Translations under genes and position numbers: made by a program | Assembly: GCF_003075415.1 (NCBI RefSeq) | Contig: NZ_QDAH01000052.1 | Coordinates: 1 to 40,420, forward strand | Length of the DNA stretch: 40,420 nucleotides | Reading direction: 5' to 3' | Source of the DNA: Microvirga sp. KLBC 81 | GTDB taxonomy: Bacteria > Pseudomonadota > Alphaproteobacteria > Rhizobiales > Beijerinckiaceae | Part shown: one piece after another, positions 17,434-26,248 of the stretch | Layout of the letters: every line of letters starts with the position of its first letter | Position numbering within the stretch: position 1 is the stretch's first letter | Notes under the pieces: model-generated | The model's database searches: none | Told to the model about the DNA's origin: nothing | Seen by the model: only the letters and a program-made list of their open reading frames with translations

Positions 17434-18432
17434 ATGCGGCGCAGTTTCTATTGTATCGACTCCCATACGTGCGGGAACCCCGTCCGCGTTGTGGTCGGCG
17501 GCGGGCCGTTGCTGCCGCACCTTCCGATAGCGGAGCGACGTGACATCTTTGTGCGGGATCACGACTGGATCCGCAAGGCACTCATGTTCGAACCGCGTGG
17601 CCATGATGTGATGTCCGGCGCGATCATCTACCCTGCGTTCAGAGATGACTGCGATTTTGCCGTGCTGTTCATTGAGGTCAGCGGGTGCCTTCCGATGTGC
17701 GGAGCGGGCACGATCGGCCTCGTGACGGTGGCGATTGAAGAGGGACTGGTCACCCCGAGGGTCCCTGGGACGTTGTCGATCGAGACGCCGGCTGGGAAAG
17801 TGGGCATCAAGTACGAGATGCAGGGCGAGTTCGTCGAGACGGTCCGCCTTTTCAACGTTGCAAGCTATCTGCACAGCGCGGACATCGGCGTGGATGTTCC
17901 GGGCGTCGGACGTCTGCTCGTGGACATCGCCTGGGGCGGTAACTACTACGCAGTTGTCGAACCACAGGAGAATTGGGCTGGCTTGGACAGCATGACGGCC
18001 GGGGAGCTTGTGGGCTTTAGTCAAAGGCTTCGCGCGGCACTCGCCGATACCTGCGTCCCCGTGCACCCCGAAAACGACAGAATCTGTGGCGTCCATCACG
18101 TAATCTGGTGCGACAACGCACGAAACGAGGTCGCGGATGGCCGTAGCGCCGTCTTCTATGGCGATAAGGCAATCGACCGATCGCCTGGGGGGACGGGAAC
18201 ATCAGCCCGGATGGCGCAGCTGTATGGGAGGGGAAGGCTGAAGATCGGAGACAGCTACCGAAATGAGAGCCTGATCGGCACGATCTTTGAGGGTCGAGTC
18301 GAGGCCTCCAGCCCCGTCGGACCCTACGACGGGATCACGCCGAGCATAGGGGGATGGGCCCGTATCACCGGTCACAACACGATCTTTGTCGACGACCGGG
18401 ATCCACTGGCGCACGGATTCCAGATTAAATAA
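17434..18432 (+). CDS. Proline racemase family protein (4-hydroxyproline epimerase-like) with altered active site
   Basis: This 332-residue cytoplasmic protein has the two-lobed proline-racemase fold, with IDSHTCGNP near the start, EPRGHDVMSG, and FVDDRDPLAHGF at the end. The first catalytic Cys is present (Cys89 in PMCGAGTIG), but the usual His of MCGHGTIG is Ala91. The second catalytic position, Cys in epimerases (DRSPCGTGT) and Thr in trans-3-hydroxyproline dehydratases, is Gly252 here (DRSPGGTGT); Asp248 is kept. A standard two-base racemase mechanism is therefore unlikely, so dehydration or another single-base reaction on a hydroxyproline or betaine-type compound is possible. It lies 30 bases after the betaine-type permease gene. 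Confidence 0.8.
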   Translation: MRRSFYCIDSHTCGNPVRVVVGGGPLLPHLPIAERRDIFVRDHDWIRKALMFEPRGHDVMSGAIIYPAFRDDCDFAVLFIEVSGCLPMCGAGTIGLVTVAIEEGLVTPRVPGTLSIETPAGKVGIKYEMQGEFVETVRLFNVASYLHSADIGVDVPGVGRLLVDIAWGGNYYAVVEPQENWAGLDSMTAGELVGFSQRLRAALADTCVPVHPENDRICGVHHVIWCDNARNEVADGRSAVFYGDKAIDRSPGGTGTSARMAQLYGRGRLKIGDSYRNESLIGTIFEGRVEASSPVGPYDGITPSIGGWARITGHNTIFVDDRDPLAHGFQIK

Positions 18433-18549
18433 TCTGCGGTGGAGCAGAGTGATCAAACGCATAAGGCCGGACGGGGCATCGGGGACGAGCTTGGTTCAGC
18501 TCCGCGATAGCCAGTGCTCTCGTCCTTTTGGGGCCGCTTGCCTCTCGGT

Positions 18550-19620
18550 TTATGCGTCCGACTCATGATTCTGGTCGAAAACCCGCCGGTCAACGTTATC
18601 GCCAGCGTATGCATGAGCCGATGGGCGTCTGACTGGTTTCGTATCACCGTGACGGCTCATCTGTCGGAATTGGGCAGGGGTCATCCCATAGCGTGCCTTG
18701 AAACTGCGCCCGAAGTGGGAGCTGTCCGAGAAGCCGAGTTCCGCCGCGATCAGGACGGACGGAAGGGCGCTATGCTCCAGCATCCAGCGCGCATGCTTGA
18801 GGCGCAGGGCCATGTAGCTCTCCTGTGGGCTCTCGCCCAAATGGTTGCGGAAATGACGCTCAAGCTGGCGTACGCTCAATGACAGCGCCCCAGCGAGATC
18901 CTGGACGGAGAGAGGCTCCATGAGATTCTGCTCCATGAGGAGCAGGGCCCGCGAGACGAGGTGGTCATCCTTTGTGGCAGCAACGAACGGCGCGGGCTGT
19001 GCAGTATCTCCTGGACGTGGCCGTTCAACGAGAAGGATGTGCAAAGCCTTATAAGCCTGAGCCGGTCCCAGATGGTCGCTGACCAGGTGAGCCGCAAGAT
19101 CAGCCACGCCGGCCCCGCCGGAGCACGTAATGCGGTCTTGATCGATCACGTAAAGGCGGTCGGCAATCGGGACGAGGTCTGGAAACTCCTCCAGAAAGTC
19201 CCGGTAGTGATACCAGCTGACGCAGCACTTGCGATCGGTCATCAATCCCAAGCGGCATAGGACGAAGCTGCCAGTGCAGACACCGATGAGCTTCACGCCA
19301 GCCTGGGCTGCGGCTCTCAGATATTGAGCGATCTCGGGAGGGAGCCCGTGAGCGCCATGTAGCAGCCCTCCTACAATCACCACGTAATCGAAAGTCTTTG
19401 GGTCGACGAAATCCGACGATGGCTGAATGTCGATGCCACAGCTGGACCGGACCGGCCGGCGCTGCGGGCTCATGACCTCCCATGCACAGGCGATCGGCCG
19501 GCTGAGATCCCCCTCGTCGGCCGCCAGGCGCAGCACGTCCAGGAAGGTTGAGAAAGCCGTCAGGGTGAACTTTGGCATCAGCACGAAGCCAACTTTCAGC
19601 TTGCGACCGGGTTGCGCCAT
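18550..19620 (-). CDS. GlxA/GbdR-like AraC family transcriptional regulator
   Basis: This 356-residue protein has an N-terminal DJ-1/PfpI-like (class I glutamine amidotransferase-like) domain (about residues 8-190, including VGVCTGSFVLCRLGLM-type nucleophile-elbow sequence GVCTGSFVL). A C-terminal AraC double helix-turn-helix follows (about 225-325, LSVQDLAGALSLSVRQLERH and AAELGFSDSSHFGRSFKARY). This architecture is shared with GbdR, CdhR and ArgR of pseudomonads, which sense betaines, carnitine or arginine. It is divergent from soxB, so it probably activates the sarcosine operon with dimethylglycine or glycine betaine as effector, by analogy with GbdR. It converges on the proline-racemase gene. 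Confidence 0.87.
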   Translation of the reverse strand: MAQPGRKLKVGFVLMPKFTLTAFSTFLDVLRLAADEGDLSRPIACAWEVMSPQRRPVRSSCGIDIQPSSDFVDPKTFDYVVIVGGLLHGAHGLPPEIAQYLRAAAQAGVKLIGVCTGSFVLCRLGLMTDRKCCVSWYHYRDFLEEFPDLVPIADRLYVIDQDRITCSGGAGVADLAAHLVSDHLGPAQAYKALHILLVERPRPGDTAQPAPFVAATKDDHLVSRALLLMEQNLMEPLSVQDLAGALSLSVRQLERHFRNHLGESPQESYMALRLKHARWMLEHSALPSVLIAAELGFSDSSHFGRSFKARYGMTPAQFRQMSRHGDTKPVRRPSAHAYAGDNVDRRVFDQNHESDA

Positions 19621-19634
19621 TATCTTCCATCCTC

Positions 19635-19662
19635 TGTCGCATCCATTCTACCCCAATGTCGC
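19635..19662 (+). promoter_or_regulatory. Candidate AraC-type operator: direct repeat in the regulator-soxB gap
   Basis: TGTCGC occurs at 19635-19640 and again at 19657-19662, 22 bases apart, or about two helical turns. AraC-family proteins bind direct half-sites with such spacing. It lies in the 104-base gap between the divergent regulator gene and soxB. Confidence 0.35.
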
Positions 19663-19724
19663 GCAAATACGAAGTCCGGCGGCCAATGTACGGCATAACA
19701 AGCGGACAGCACGAGGGTGTTCCA

Positions 19725-20978
19725 ATGCGCCGATTTTCGCTTCTCACGCTTCTGAAGGAGGCGACGAATGCTCACCAGGGATGGGGACGTCAATGGCGCG
19801 CCCCGGAGCCAAAGGTCGGCTACGACGCCGTGATTGTAGGTGGCGGCGGCCACGGCCTCGCCACGGCCTATTACCTGGCGAAAGAGCATGGCATGCGGAA
19901 CATCGCAGTGCTCGAAAAGGGATGGATCGGCGGCGGAAACACGGGCCGCAATACCACCATCATCCGCTCCAACTACCTCTATGACGAGAGCGCCGCCATC
20001 TACGAGCATGCGCTCAAGCTCTGGGAGGGTCTGTCCCAGGAGCTTAACTATAACGTGATGTATTCGGCCCGGGGCGTGATGATGCTCGCGCACAACGTCC
20101 ATGACGTTCAGAGCTTCAAGCGCCACGTCTATGCGAACCGCCTAAACGGCATCGACAACGAGTGGCTGACGCCAGAGGAAGCCAAAGAGTTCTGTCCGCC
20201 CCTGAACATCTCCAAGAGCCTGCGTTACCCGGTCATGGGCGCGGCTCTGCAGCGGCGCGGCGGCACGGCCCGCCATGATGCCGTCGCCTGGGGCTATGCC
20301 CGCGGCGCGGACGCGATGGGGGTCGACATCATCCAGAACTGCGAGGTGACGGGCATTCGCCGCGGCCTCAGTGGCGCGGTTGAAGGGGTCGAGACGACCA
20401 AAGGATTCATCCGCACGCCTCGCGTCGGCGTGGTGGCGGCAGGCCACACCAGCGTGATTATGGAAAAGGCCGGTGTCCGCATGCCGCTGGAGAGTTTCCC
20501 GCTGCAGGCGCTCGTCTCCGAGCCGGTCAAGTCGGTCTTTCCCTGCGTGGTCATGTCGAACGCGGTCCATGCCTATATCTCGCAATCGGACAAGGGCGAA
20601 CTCGTCATCGGCGCAGGCACGGACCAGTACGTGTCCTACAGCCAGCAGGGCGGCATCCACATCGCGACGCACACACTTGATGCGATCTGCGAGCTATTCC
20701 CGCAATTCACCCGCATGCGCATGCTGCGCAACTGGGGCGGCATCGTCGACGTGACCCCGGATCGCTCTCCCATCATCGGCAAGACGCCCGTGCCAGGCCT
20801 GTTCGTCAATTGCGGTTGGGGCACCGGCGGCTTCAAGGCGACACCGGGTTCTGGTCACGTCTTCGCCCACACCATCGCCAAGGGCGAGCCCCATCCAATC
20901 GCTGCCCCCTTCACCATGGACCGCTTCCGTACTGGCCGCCTCATCGATGAGGCGGCGGCAGCGGCCGTTGCACATTGA
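19725..20978 (+). CDS. soxB: Sarcosine oxidase, beta subunit
   Basis: The start is placed at 19725 (MRRFSLLTLLKEATNAHQGW), the standard SoxB start, giving 417 residues; the frame is open further upstream but non-homologous. The FAD-binding Rossmann motif is VIVGGGGHGLATAYYLA (about 36-52). TARHDAV at 181-187 carries His184, the expected site of covalent FMN attachment. The C-terminal half holds WGGIVDVTPDRSPIIG and WGTGGFKATPGSG typical of DAO-family oxidases. It forms the demethylating site of heterotetrameric sarcosine oxidase, oxidising sarcosine to glycine and passing the methyl carbon to THF. First gene of a seven-gene operon; soxD follows eight bases later. Confidence 0.95.
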   Translation: MRRFSLLTLLKEATNAHQGWGRQWRAPEPKVGYDAVIVGGGGHGLATAYYLAKEHGMRNIAVLEKGWIGGGNTGRNTTIIRSNYLYDESAAIYEHALKLWEGLSQELNYNVMYSARGVMMLAHNVHDVQSFKRHVYANRLNGIDNEWLTPEEAKEFCPPLNISKSLRYPVMGAALQRRGGTARHDAVAWGYARGADAMGVDIIQNCEVTGIRRGLSGAVEGVETTKGFIRTPRVGVVAAGHTSVIMEKAGVRMPLESFPLQALVSEPVKSVFPCVVMSNAVHAYISQSDKGELVIGAGTDQYVSYSQQGGIHIATHTLDAICELFPQFTRMRMLRNWGGIVDVTPDRSPIIGKTPVPGLFVNCGWGTGGFKATPGSGHVFAHTIAKGEPHPIAAPFTMDRFRTGRLIDEAAAAAVAH

Positions 20979-20986
20979 GGCGCATC

Positions 20987-21283
20987 ATGCTGCTCGTGAC
21001 CTGCCCCTACTGTGGACCCCGCCCGGAAATCGAGTTCCGCTGCGGCGGTGAGGCCCACATTGCTCGCCCGGTTGAGCCTTCAAAGCTCAGCGACAAGGAA
21101 TGGGCGGAATTTTTGTTCGTCCGCACCAACTCGAAGGGCGTCTTCGCCGAACGCTGGAATCACGCCCATGGCTGCCAGCGCTGGTTCAATGCCCTTCGTG
21201 ACACTGCCAGCGACCAGTTCATTGATACTTACAAAATGGGTGAAAAGCGGCCCGACCGTGCACCCGGGCAGGAGAGGCTCTGA
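20987..21283 (+). CDS. soxD: Sarcosine oxidase, delta subunit
   Basis: The start at 20987 (MLLVTCPYCG) gives 98 residues, the usual length. The zinc-binding set is complete: Cys6, Cys9, His59 and Cys63 (CPYC near the N-terminus and HAHGC). SoxD is a small zinc-containing structural subunit of the heterotetramer. The stop codon overlaps the soxA start (TGATG), showing translational coupling. The TTG at 20975 would extend it by four residues but overlaps soxB and lacks family support. Confidence 0.95.
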   Translation: MLLVTCPYCGPRPEIEFRCGGEAHIARPVEPSKLSDKEWAEFLFVRTNSKGVFAERWNHAHGCQRWFNALRDTASDQFIDTYKMGEKRPDRAPGQERL

Positions 21284-24270
21284 TGACCCAGGCATACCGT
21301 CTCCCCAAAGGTGGCCGCATCGACCGAACGAAGCCTGTCTCAATCAGCTTCAACGGGCAGACCGTGCAGGGCTATGCGGGCGACACCGTTGCTTCCGCGT
21401 TGCTCGCCAATGGCATCCATCTGGTTGCTCGCTCGTTCAAGTATCACCGGCCTCGCGGCATTGTCACCCACGGCTCGGACGAACCAAATGCTCTGTTGGA
21501 TGTGGATCGTGGACGGGGACGCTCCGACCCGAATAACCGCGCTACGGTCGTGGAGGTCTTCAACGGCCTCTCAGTCGCCTCGCAGAACCACTGGCCATCG
21601 CTCGACTTCGACGTCGGCGAGGTGAACGATCTCCTCTCGCCGGTGATCGTATCAGGGTTCTACTACAAGACATTCATGTGGCCGCGCACGTTCTGGACGA
21701 AGGTCTACGAGCCGCGCATCCGCGCTGCCGCCGGTCTCGGTCGCGCCCCGACAGTGCCGGACCCGGATCGCTATCAGTATCGCCATGCCCATTGCGACGT
21801 GCTCGTCGTCGGATCCGGGCCGGCTGGTCTCGCTGCGGCTCTGGCGGCCTCCGAGAGCGGAAAGCGGGTCATCATCATCGATGAGCAGGTTGAACTTGGT
21901 GGTTCCCTTCTGCACGACGTGACCTCGCTGATCGACGGCATCCCGGCGCAGGATTGGGTCCGGCAGGCGGTCGATACGCTGGATTCTCGTGCAAACGTCG
22001 TGGTGCTGCCCCGCACGACGGCCTTCGGATACTACAATCACAACCATATTGCCCTGGCGGAACGCGTGACGGATCACTTAGCCGATCCATCGTCGAACCT
22101 CCCGCGCGAGCGGCTCTGGCAGGTGCGTGCCAAGCAGGTTGTCCTCGCGACTGGCTCTCATGAGCGCCCGCTCGTTTTCGCCGACAATGATCGTCCTGGC
22201 ATCATGCTGGCGGAGAGCGTCCGTGCCTTTATCAATCGCTACGGCGTCGCGCCGGGGCGCCAGATCGTGTTCGCCACCAGCGGCTCATCCGCTTACACAC
22301 CGGCAGCTGATGCCAAGGTGGCGGGGCTCGCCGTCTCGGTGGTCGATTTCCGCAGTGAGGCGGAGTGTGGACCGGAGGTCGCTAAGTTGCGGTCTATGGG
22401 CTGCGAGGTGCTGACCGGCCATACCGTCGTCGCCTCGCAGGGACGCAAGCGCGTTACCGGCCTCATCGTGGCTCCAGTCAGTGCGGATGGACGTGTCGGC
22501 GCACGCCGCACGCTGCGCTGCGACTGCGTGGGCATGTCCGGCGGCTGGACACCCGCTATCCACCTGTTCTCTCAATCACGCGCCAAGGCCCTCTACGAGC
22601 CCTCGTTGGACGCCTTCGTGCCGGGCACTTCAGTGCAGGCTGAGCGTTCGGCCGGCGCCGCCAAGGGGGCATACCAGCTTGGCGAGTGTCTAAGGCAGGG
22701 CTGGATGGCCGGTGCTGAAGCGGCGGAGCATGCGTCCGAGCGGACCTTTGATGCCACCCACAGCCCGGTCGGCTTCAAGCCGGTGCGGGTACTCCCGACC
22801 GACGTCAATCCGAAACGCCTGCGTGCCTTCATCGACTTCCAGAACGACGTGACGGCAAAGGACATCAGGCTTGCGGTGCGCGAGGGCTTCGAGTCCATCG
22901 AGCACGTCAAGCGCTATACCACCACCGGAATGGCGACGGATCAGGGCAAGACGTCGAACATGAACGCGCTCGGCCTGGTGGCGGGCATTCTCGACCGTCC
23001 GATCCCGGCCGTCGGCACGACCACCTTCCGGCTGCCCTATACCCCGACCACTTTCGGCACCTTTGTCGGTCCGAGCCGTCACCACCTGTTCGATCCGATC
23101 CGCACCACGCCGATCCATGAATGGGCGGCGGCCCATGGGGCGGAGTTCGAGAATGTCGGGCTGTGGAAGCGCGCTTGGTACTTCCCGGAAGCGAGCGAGG
23201 ATATGCATGCCGCCGTGGCACGCGAGTGCAAGGCCGCACGTACGAGTGTCGGCATCTTCGATGCCTCGACGCTTGGCAAGATTGAAGTCGTGGGCCCGGA
23301 CGCAGCCGAGTTCATGAACCGCATCTATACGAATGCGTGGTTGAAGCTCGAGCCGGGCAAGTGCCGCTATGGCCTGATGCTGAAGGAAGACGGTTACATC
23401 ATGGATGACGGCGTCGTTGCCCGTCTTGCCCATGACCGATTCCACGTGACCACGACGACTGGCGGTGCGCCCCGTGTGCTCGCCCATATGGAGGACTACC
23501 TCCAGACCGAGTGGCCAGACCTCAAGGTGTTCCTGACCTCGATCACCGAGCAATATGCAGTCATCGCACTCCAAGGCCCGAAGGCTCGGGAGGTGATCGA
23601 GCCGCTGGTGACGGACATTGACCTGTCGCCCGAGGCGTTCCCGCATATGTCCGTGCGAACTGGCTTCATCTGCGGCATTCCCTGCCGCCTTTTCCGCGTG
23701 TCGTTCACAGGCGAACTCGGCTTCGAGATCAACGTCCCTTCTGATTATGGGCAATCCGTATGGGAGGCGATTTTCGAACGCGGCAAACCCTATGGCATCA
23801 CGCCCTACGGCACCGAGACCATGCATGTACTGCGAGCCGAAAAAGGCTTTATCATCGTCGGCCAGGAAACGGACGGAACCGTGACGCCGGACGATCTCGG
23901 CCTGTCGGGTCTCATTGCCAAGACCAAGCCCGACTTCGTGGGCAAGCGCTCGCTCTCGCGTCCTGACATTGTGGGCGCAGGTCGCAAGCAGCTGGTTGGG
24001 CTGGTGACGGATAACCCGAACGAGGTGCTCGAAGAGGGCGCTCAGATCGTGATGGACCCTAACCAGGCGATTCCGATGCGGATGGTGGGACACGTGACCT
24101 CCAGCTATTGGAGCTCGAATTGTGATCGCTCCATCGCGCTTGCGTTGCTGGCCGGGGGACGCTTACGCATGGGCAACCGCGTCTATGTCACGACACCGAT
24201 GGGCTTTACGACCGCGAGGGTCTGTGAGCCGGTGTTCTTTGATCCTGCAGGGGAACGCGTCAATGCTTAA
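21283..24270 (+). CDS. soxA: Sarcosine oxidase, alpha subunit
   Basis: This 995-residue subunit has three parts. The N-terminal ferredoxin-like domain (about 10-110, GYAGDTVASALLANG, then SFKYHRPRG) is followed by a NAD-binding Rossmann domain with VLVVGSGPAGLAAALAAS (about 173-190) and a second dinucleotide block near VLATGSHERPLVFADND. The C-terminal aminomethyltransferase (GcvT-like, THF-binding) domain covers about 610-990, with VGIFDASTLGKIEVVGPDAA and FTGELGFEINVPSDYG. It binds NAD+ structurally and folate for methylene-THF formation. All blocks are intact and the length is typical. Its end overlaps soxG by eight bases. Confidence 0.95.
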   Translation: MTQAYRLPKGGRIDRTKPVSISFNGQTVQGYAGDTVASALLANGIHLVARSFKYHRPRGIVTHGSDEPNALLDVDRGRGRSDPNNRATVVEVFNGLSVASQNHWPSLDFDVGEVNDLLSPVIVSGFYYKTFMWPRTFWTKVYEPRIRAAAGLGRAPTVPDPDRYQYRHAHCDVLVVGSGPAGLAAALAASESGKRVIIIDEQVELGGSLLHDVTSLIDGIPAQDWVRQAVDTLDSRANVVVLPRTTAFGYYNHNHIALAERVTDHLADPSSNLPRERLWQVRAKQVVLATGSHERPLVFADNDRPGIMLAESVRAFINRYGVAPGRQIVFATSGSSAYTPAADAKVAGLAVSVVDFRSEAECGPEVAKLRSMGCEVLTGHTVVASQGRKRVTGLIVAPVSADGRVGARRTLRCDCVGMSGGWTPAIHLFSQSRAKALYEPSLDAFVPGTSVQAERSAGAAKGAYQLGECLRQGWMAGAEAAEHASERTFDATHSPVGFKPVRVLPTDVNPKRLRAFIDFQNDVTAKDIRLAVREGFESIEHVKRYTTTGMATDQGKTSNMNALGLVAGILDRPIPAVGTTTFRLPYTPTTFGTFVGPSRHHLFDPIRTTPIHEWAAAHGAEFENVGLWKRAWYFPEASEDMHAAVARECKAARTSVGIFDASTLGKIEVVGPDAAEFMNRIYTNAWLKLEPGKCRYGLMLKEDGYIMDDGVVARLAHDRFHVTTTTGGAPRVLAHMEDYLQTEWPDLKVFLTSITEQYAVIALQGPKAREVIEPLVTDIDLSPEAFPHMSVRTGFICGIPCRLFRVSFTGELGFEINVPSDYGQSVWEAIFERGKPYGITPYGTETMHVLRAEKGFIIVGQETDGTVTPDDLGLSGLIAKTKPDFVGKRSLSRPDIVGAGRKQLVGLVTDNPNEVLEEGAQIVMDPNQAIPMRMVGHVTSSYWSSNCDRSIALALLAGGRLRMGNRVYVTTPMGFTTARVCEPVFFDPAGERVNA

Positions 24271-24859
24271 GACCAGCCATGCCGCCCGCCGCGATCTGTC
24301 GCTGCTGATCGAGCAACCTGTCGCGAGACCTGACACAACGGCGCAGGTCCTGATCCGACCTCTTCCGACCCAGGCTCGCTTTTCGCTTCGGCTGAATGAG
24401 GCCGATCTGGAAGGCGCCGAGACTGCCGCGGGGTTCACCCTCGATATTCCGATCAACACCCGCTTGGGTTTGGCCGAGCGGTCCTCGATCCGCCTCGGAC
24501 CCAACGAGTGGCTCCTGACCGGACCCTACCGCGATGCGGAAGTCATCGCGGGCCAGATCGACGCGGCACTCGGCGGCCGCTTCTACACCCTCGTGGATGT
24601 CAGCCATCGCAATGTTGGCTTCATAGTTTCCGGTCGTCGCGCGGCCGACGTGCTCAACAGTGGCTGCCCGTTGGATCTCGCCGAGGCCGCATTTCCAGCA
24701 GGCATGGCGACCCGCACGCTGATGGGCAAGGCCGAGATCGTGCTCATGAGGCTCGATGATACGCCGACCTACCAGGTGGAGTGCTGGAGATCGTTCTCGA
24801 CCTACGTGCACGACTACCTGATCGAAGCGGCCCGTGAGTTCGAACCTTCCATCGCCTGA
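24263..24859 (+). CDS. soxG: Sarcosine oxidase, gamma subunit
   Basis: The start is placed at 24263 (MLKTSHAARRDLSLLIEQPV), which overlaps the soxA end; the frame continues upstream only as a shadow of soxA. The 198-residue product resembles the folate-binding GcvT-like fold of SoxG, with LRLNEADLEGAETAAGF, RLGPNEWLLTGP and LVDVSHRNVGFIVSGRRAAD. SoxG is needed for assembly of the heterotetramer. It completes the canonical soxBDAG order. Confidence 0.93.
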   Translation: MLKTSHAARRDLSLLIEQPVARPDTTAQVLIRPLPTQARFSLRLNEADLEGAETAAGFTLDIPINTRLGLAERSSIRLGPNEWLLTGPYRDAEVIAGQIDAALGGRFYTLVDVSHRNVGFIVSGRRAADVLNSGCPLDLAEAAFPAGMATRTLMGKAEIVLMRLDDTPTYQVECWRSFSTYVHDYLIEAAREFEPSIA

Positions 24860-24877
24860 TCGAGACGCGAGGCTCCC

Positions 24878-26236
24878 GTGACCAGTGCTTTTGAACTGTT
24901 CAAGATCGGCATCGGGCCATCAAGCTCGCATACGGTAGGCCCCATGGTGGCCGCGAAGCGCTTCATCGATGCGCTGGAGCGTGATGGTCTCGTTCCGAGG
25001 CGGATCGAGGCCGAGATTTACGGATCGCTGGCCTGGACTGGCCGCGGGCACGGAACGGATACGGCGATTTGCCTTGGCCTTCTCGGTGAGGCCCCGGACA
25101 CAGTTGATCCGAACGGGGTCGCGGATCTCGTCCATCATGTTCAAGAGATCAAGCAGGTTCCGGCTGGTAACAACGTCCTGGCTGAGTTCAATCCGGCCCG
25201 GGACATTATCTTCAACATGAAGGACGTGTTGCCAGGTCATTCCAATGGCATGCGTTTTTCGGCCCTCGACGCGGATGGCTCCGTCATCTCCGAGAAGATC
25301 TATTACTCAATCGGCGGCGGGTTCGTCGTGCTCGAGGGCGAGCCTGCGGACGGCAAGGTCACGCCCGTGCCTTACCCGTTCTGCACGGCCGAAGAGCTTC
25401 TGCACATCTGCACGAAAGAGAACCTGACAATCGCCGAGGTTCAACTCGCCAACGAGCTGGCCGCAAGGTTCCGCGAGGAGATCGATCAGCGCCTGGATGC
25501 CATCCGCGACGCCATGTTCGCTTGCATTGATAGGGGATTGCGCATGGAGGGCGAATTGCCCGGCGGCCTTCGGGTCAAGCGCCGGGCGAAAGGCCTCTAC
25601 GACGAACTGCAGGAAAGGCGCAACAAGAACCAGCGCACCTCGCACGAGGTGATGGACTGGATCAGCACCTACGCCATCGCTGTCAACGAGGAGAATGCCT
25701 CCGGCGGCCGCGTGGTCACGGCCCCCACGAACGGTGCCGCTGGCATCGTCCCGGCGGTCCTGCGCTACTACCGCGATTTCTGCTCCGAGTACACGCCGGA
25801 AGGCAGTCACACGTTCCTGCTGACCGCCGCCGCAATTGGCAGCCTGATCAAGCGCAATGCCTCGATCTCAGGCGCCGAGGTCGGCTGCCAAGGCGAGGTG
25901 GGATCTGCCGCCTCGATGGCCGCCGCCGGCTTGGCGGCAGTGCTGGGCGCCACGCCAGCCCAAATCGAAAACGCCGCGGAGATTGCCATCGAGCACCATC
26001 TTGGCATGACCTGCGATCCCATCGGTGGACTGGTGCAGATCCCCTGCATCGAGCGAAACGCATTTGGCGCAAACAAGGCCATCGCAGCTGCGTCACTCGC
26101 GCTGCGCGGAGACGGAACACATCGCGTATCCCTCGATGAAGTGATCGAGACGATGCGTCAGACCGGTTTGGACATGCAGTCGAAGTACAAGGAGACGTCG
26201 TTAGGCGGGCTCGCTGTCAATGTTGCCGAATGTTAA
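24878..26236 (+). CDS. sdaA: L-serine dehydratase, single-chain iron-sulfur type
   Basis: This 452-residue enzyme deaminates L-serine to pyruvate and ammonia in the cytoplasm. The N-terminal beta domain (SSSHTVGPMVAAKRF) and the catalytic alpha domain (from about 175) are fused, as in most proteobacterial SdaA. Three conserved cysteines, Cys337 (GCQGEVG), Cys379 (MTCDPIGG) and Cys390 (IPCIERN), would hold the 4Fe-4S cluster, and the penultimate residue is Glu before a C-terminal Cys as in the family tail. The start codon is GTG at 24878, 18 bases after soxG. Its place between soxG and glyA indicates that serine made from sarcosine-derived glycine is sent on to pyruvate. Confidence 0.95.
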   Translation: MTSAFELFKIGIGPSSSHTVGPMVAAKRFIDALERDGLVPRRIEAEIYGSLAWTGRGHGTDTAICLGLLGEAPDTVDPNGVADLVHHVQEIKQVPAGNNVLAEFNPARDIIFNMKDVLPGHSNGMRFSALDADGSVISEKIYYSIGGGFVVLEGEPADGKVTPVPYPFCTAEELLHICTKENLTIAEVQLANELAARFREEIDQRLDAIRDAMFACIDRGLRMEGELPGGLRVKRRAKGLYDELQERRNKNQRTSHEVMDWISTYAIAVNEENASGGRVVTAPTNGAAGIVPAVLRYYRDFCSEYTPEGSHTFLLTAAAIGSLIKRNASISGAEVGCQGEVGSAASMAAAGLAAVLGATPAQIENAAEIAIEHHLGMTCDPIGGLVQIPCIERNAFGANKAIAAASLALRGDGTHRVSLDEVIETMRQTGLDMQSKYKETSLGGLAVNVAEC

Positions 26237-26248
26237 GGGAGATCAGAT

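Noticed and set aside
22690..24093. 467-residue minus-strand open frame opposite soxA
   Set aside because: No recognisable domain; soxA is complete on the other strand.
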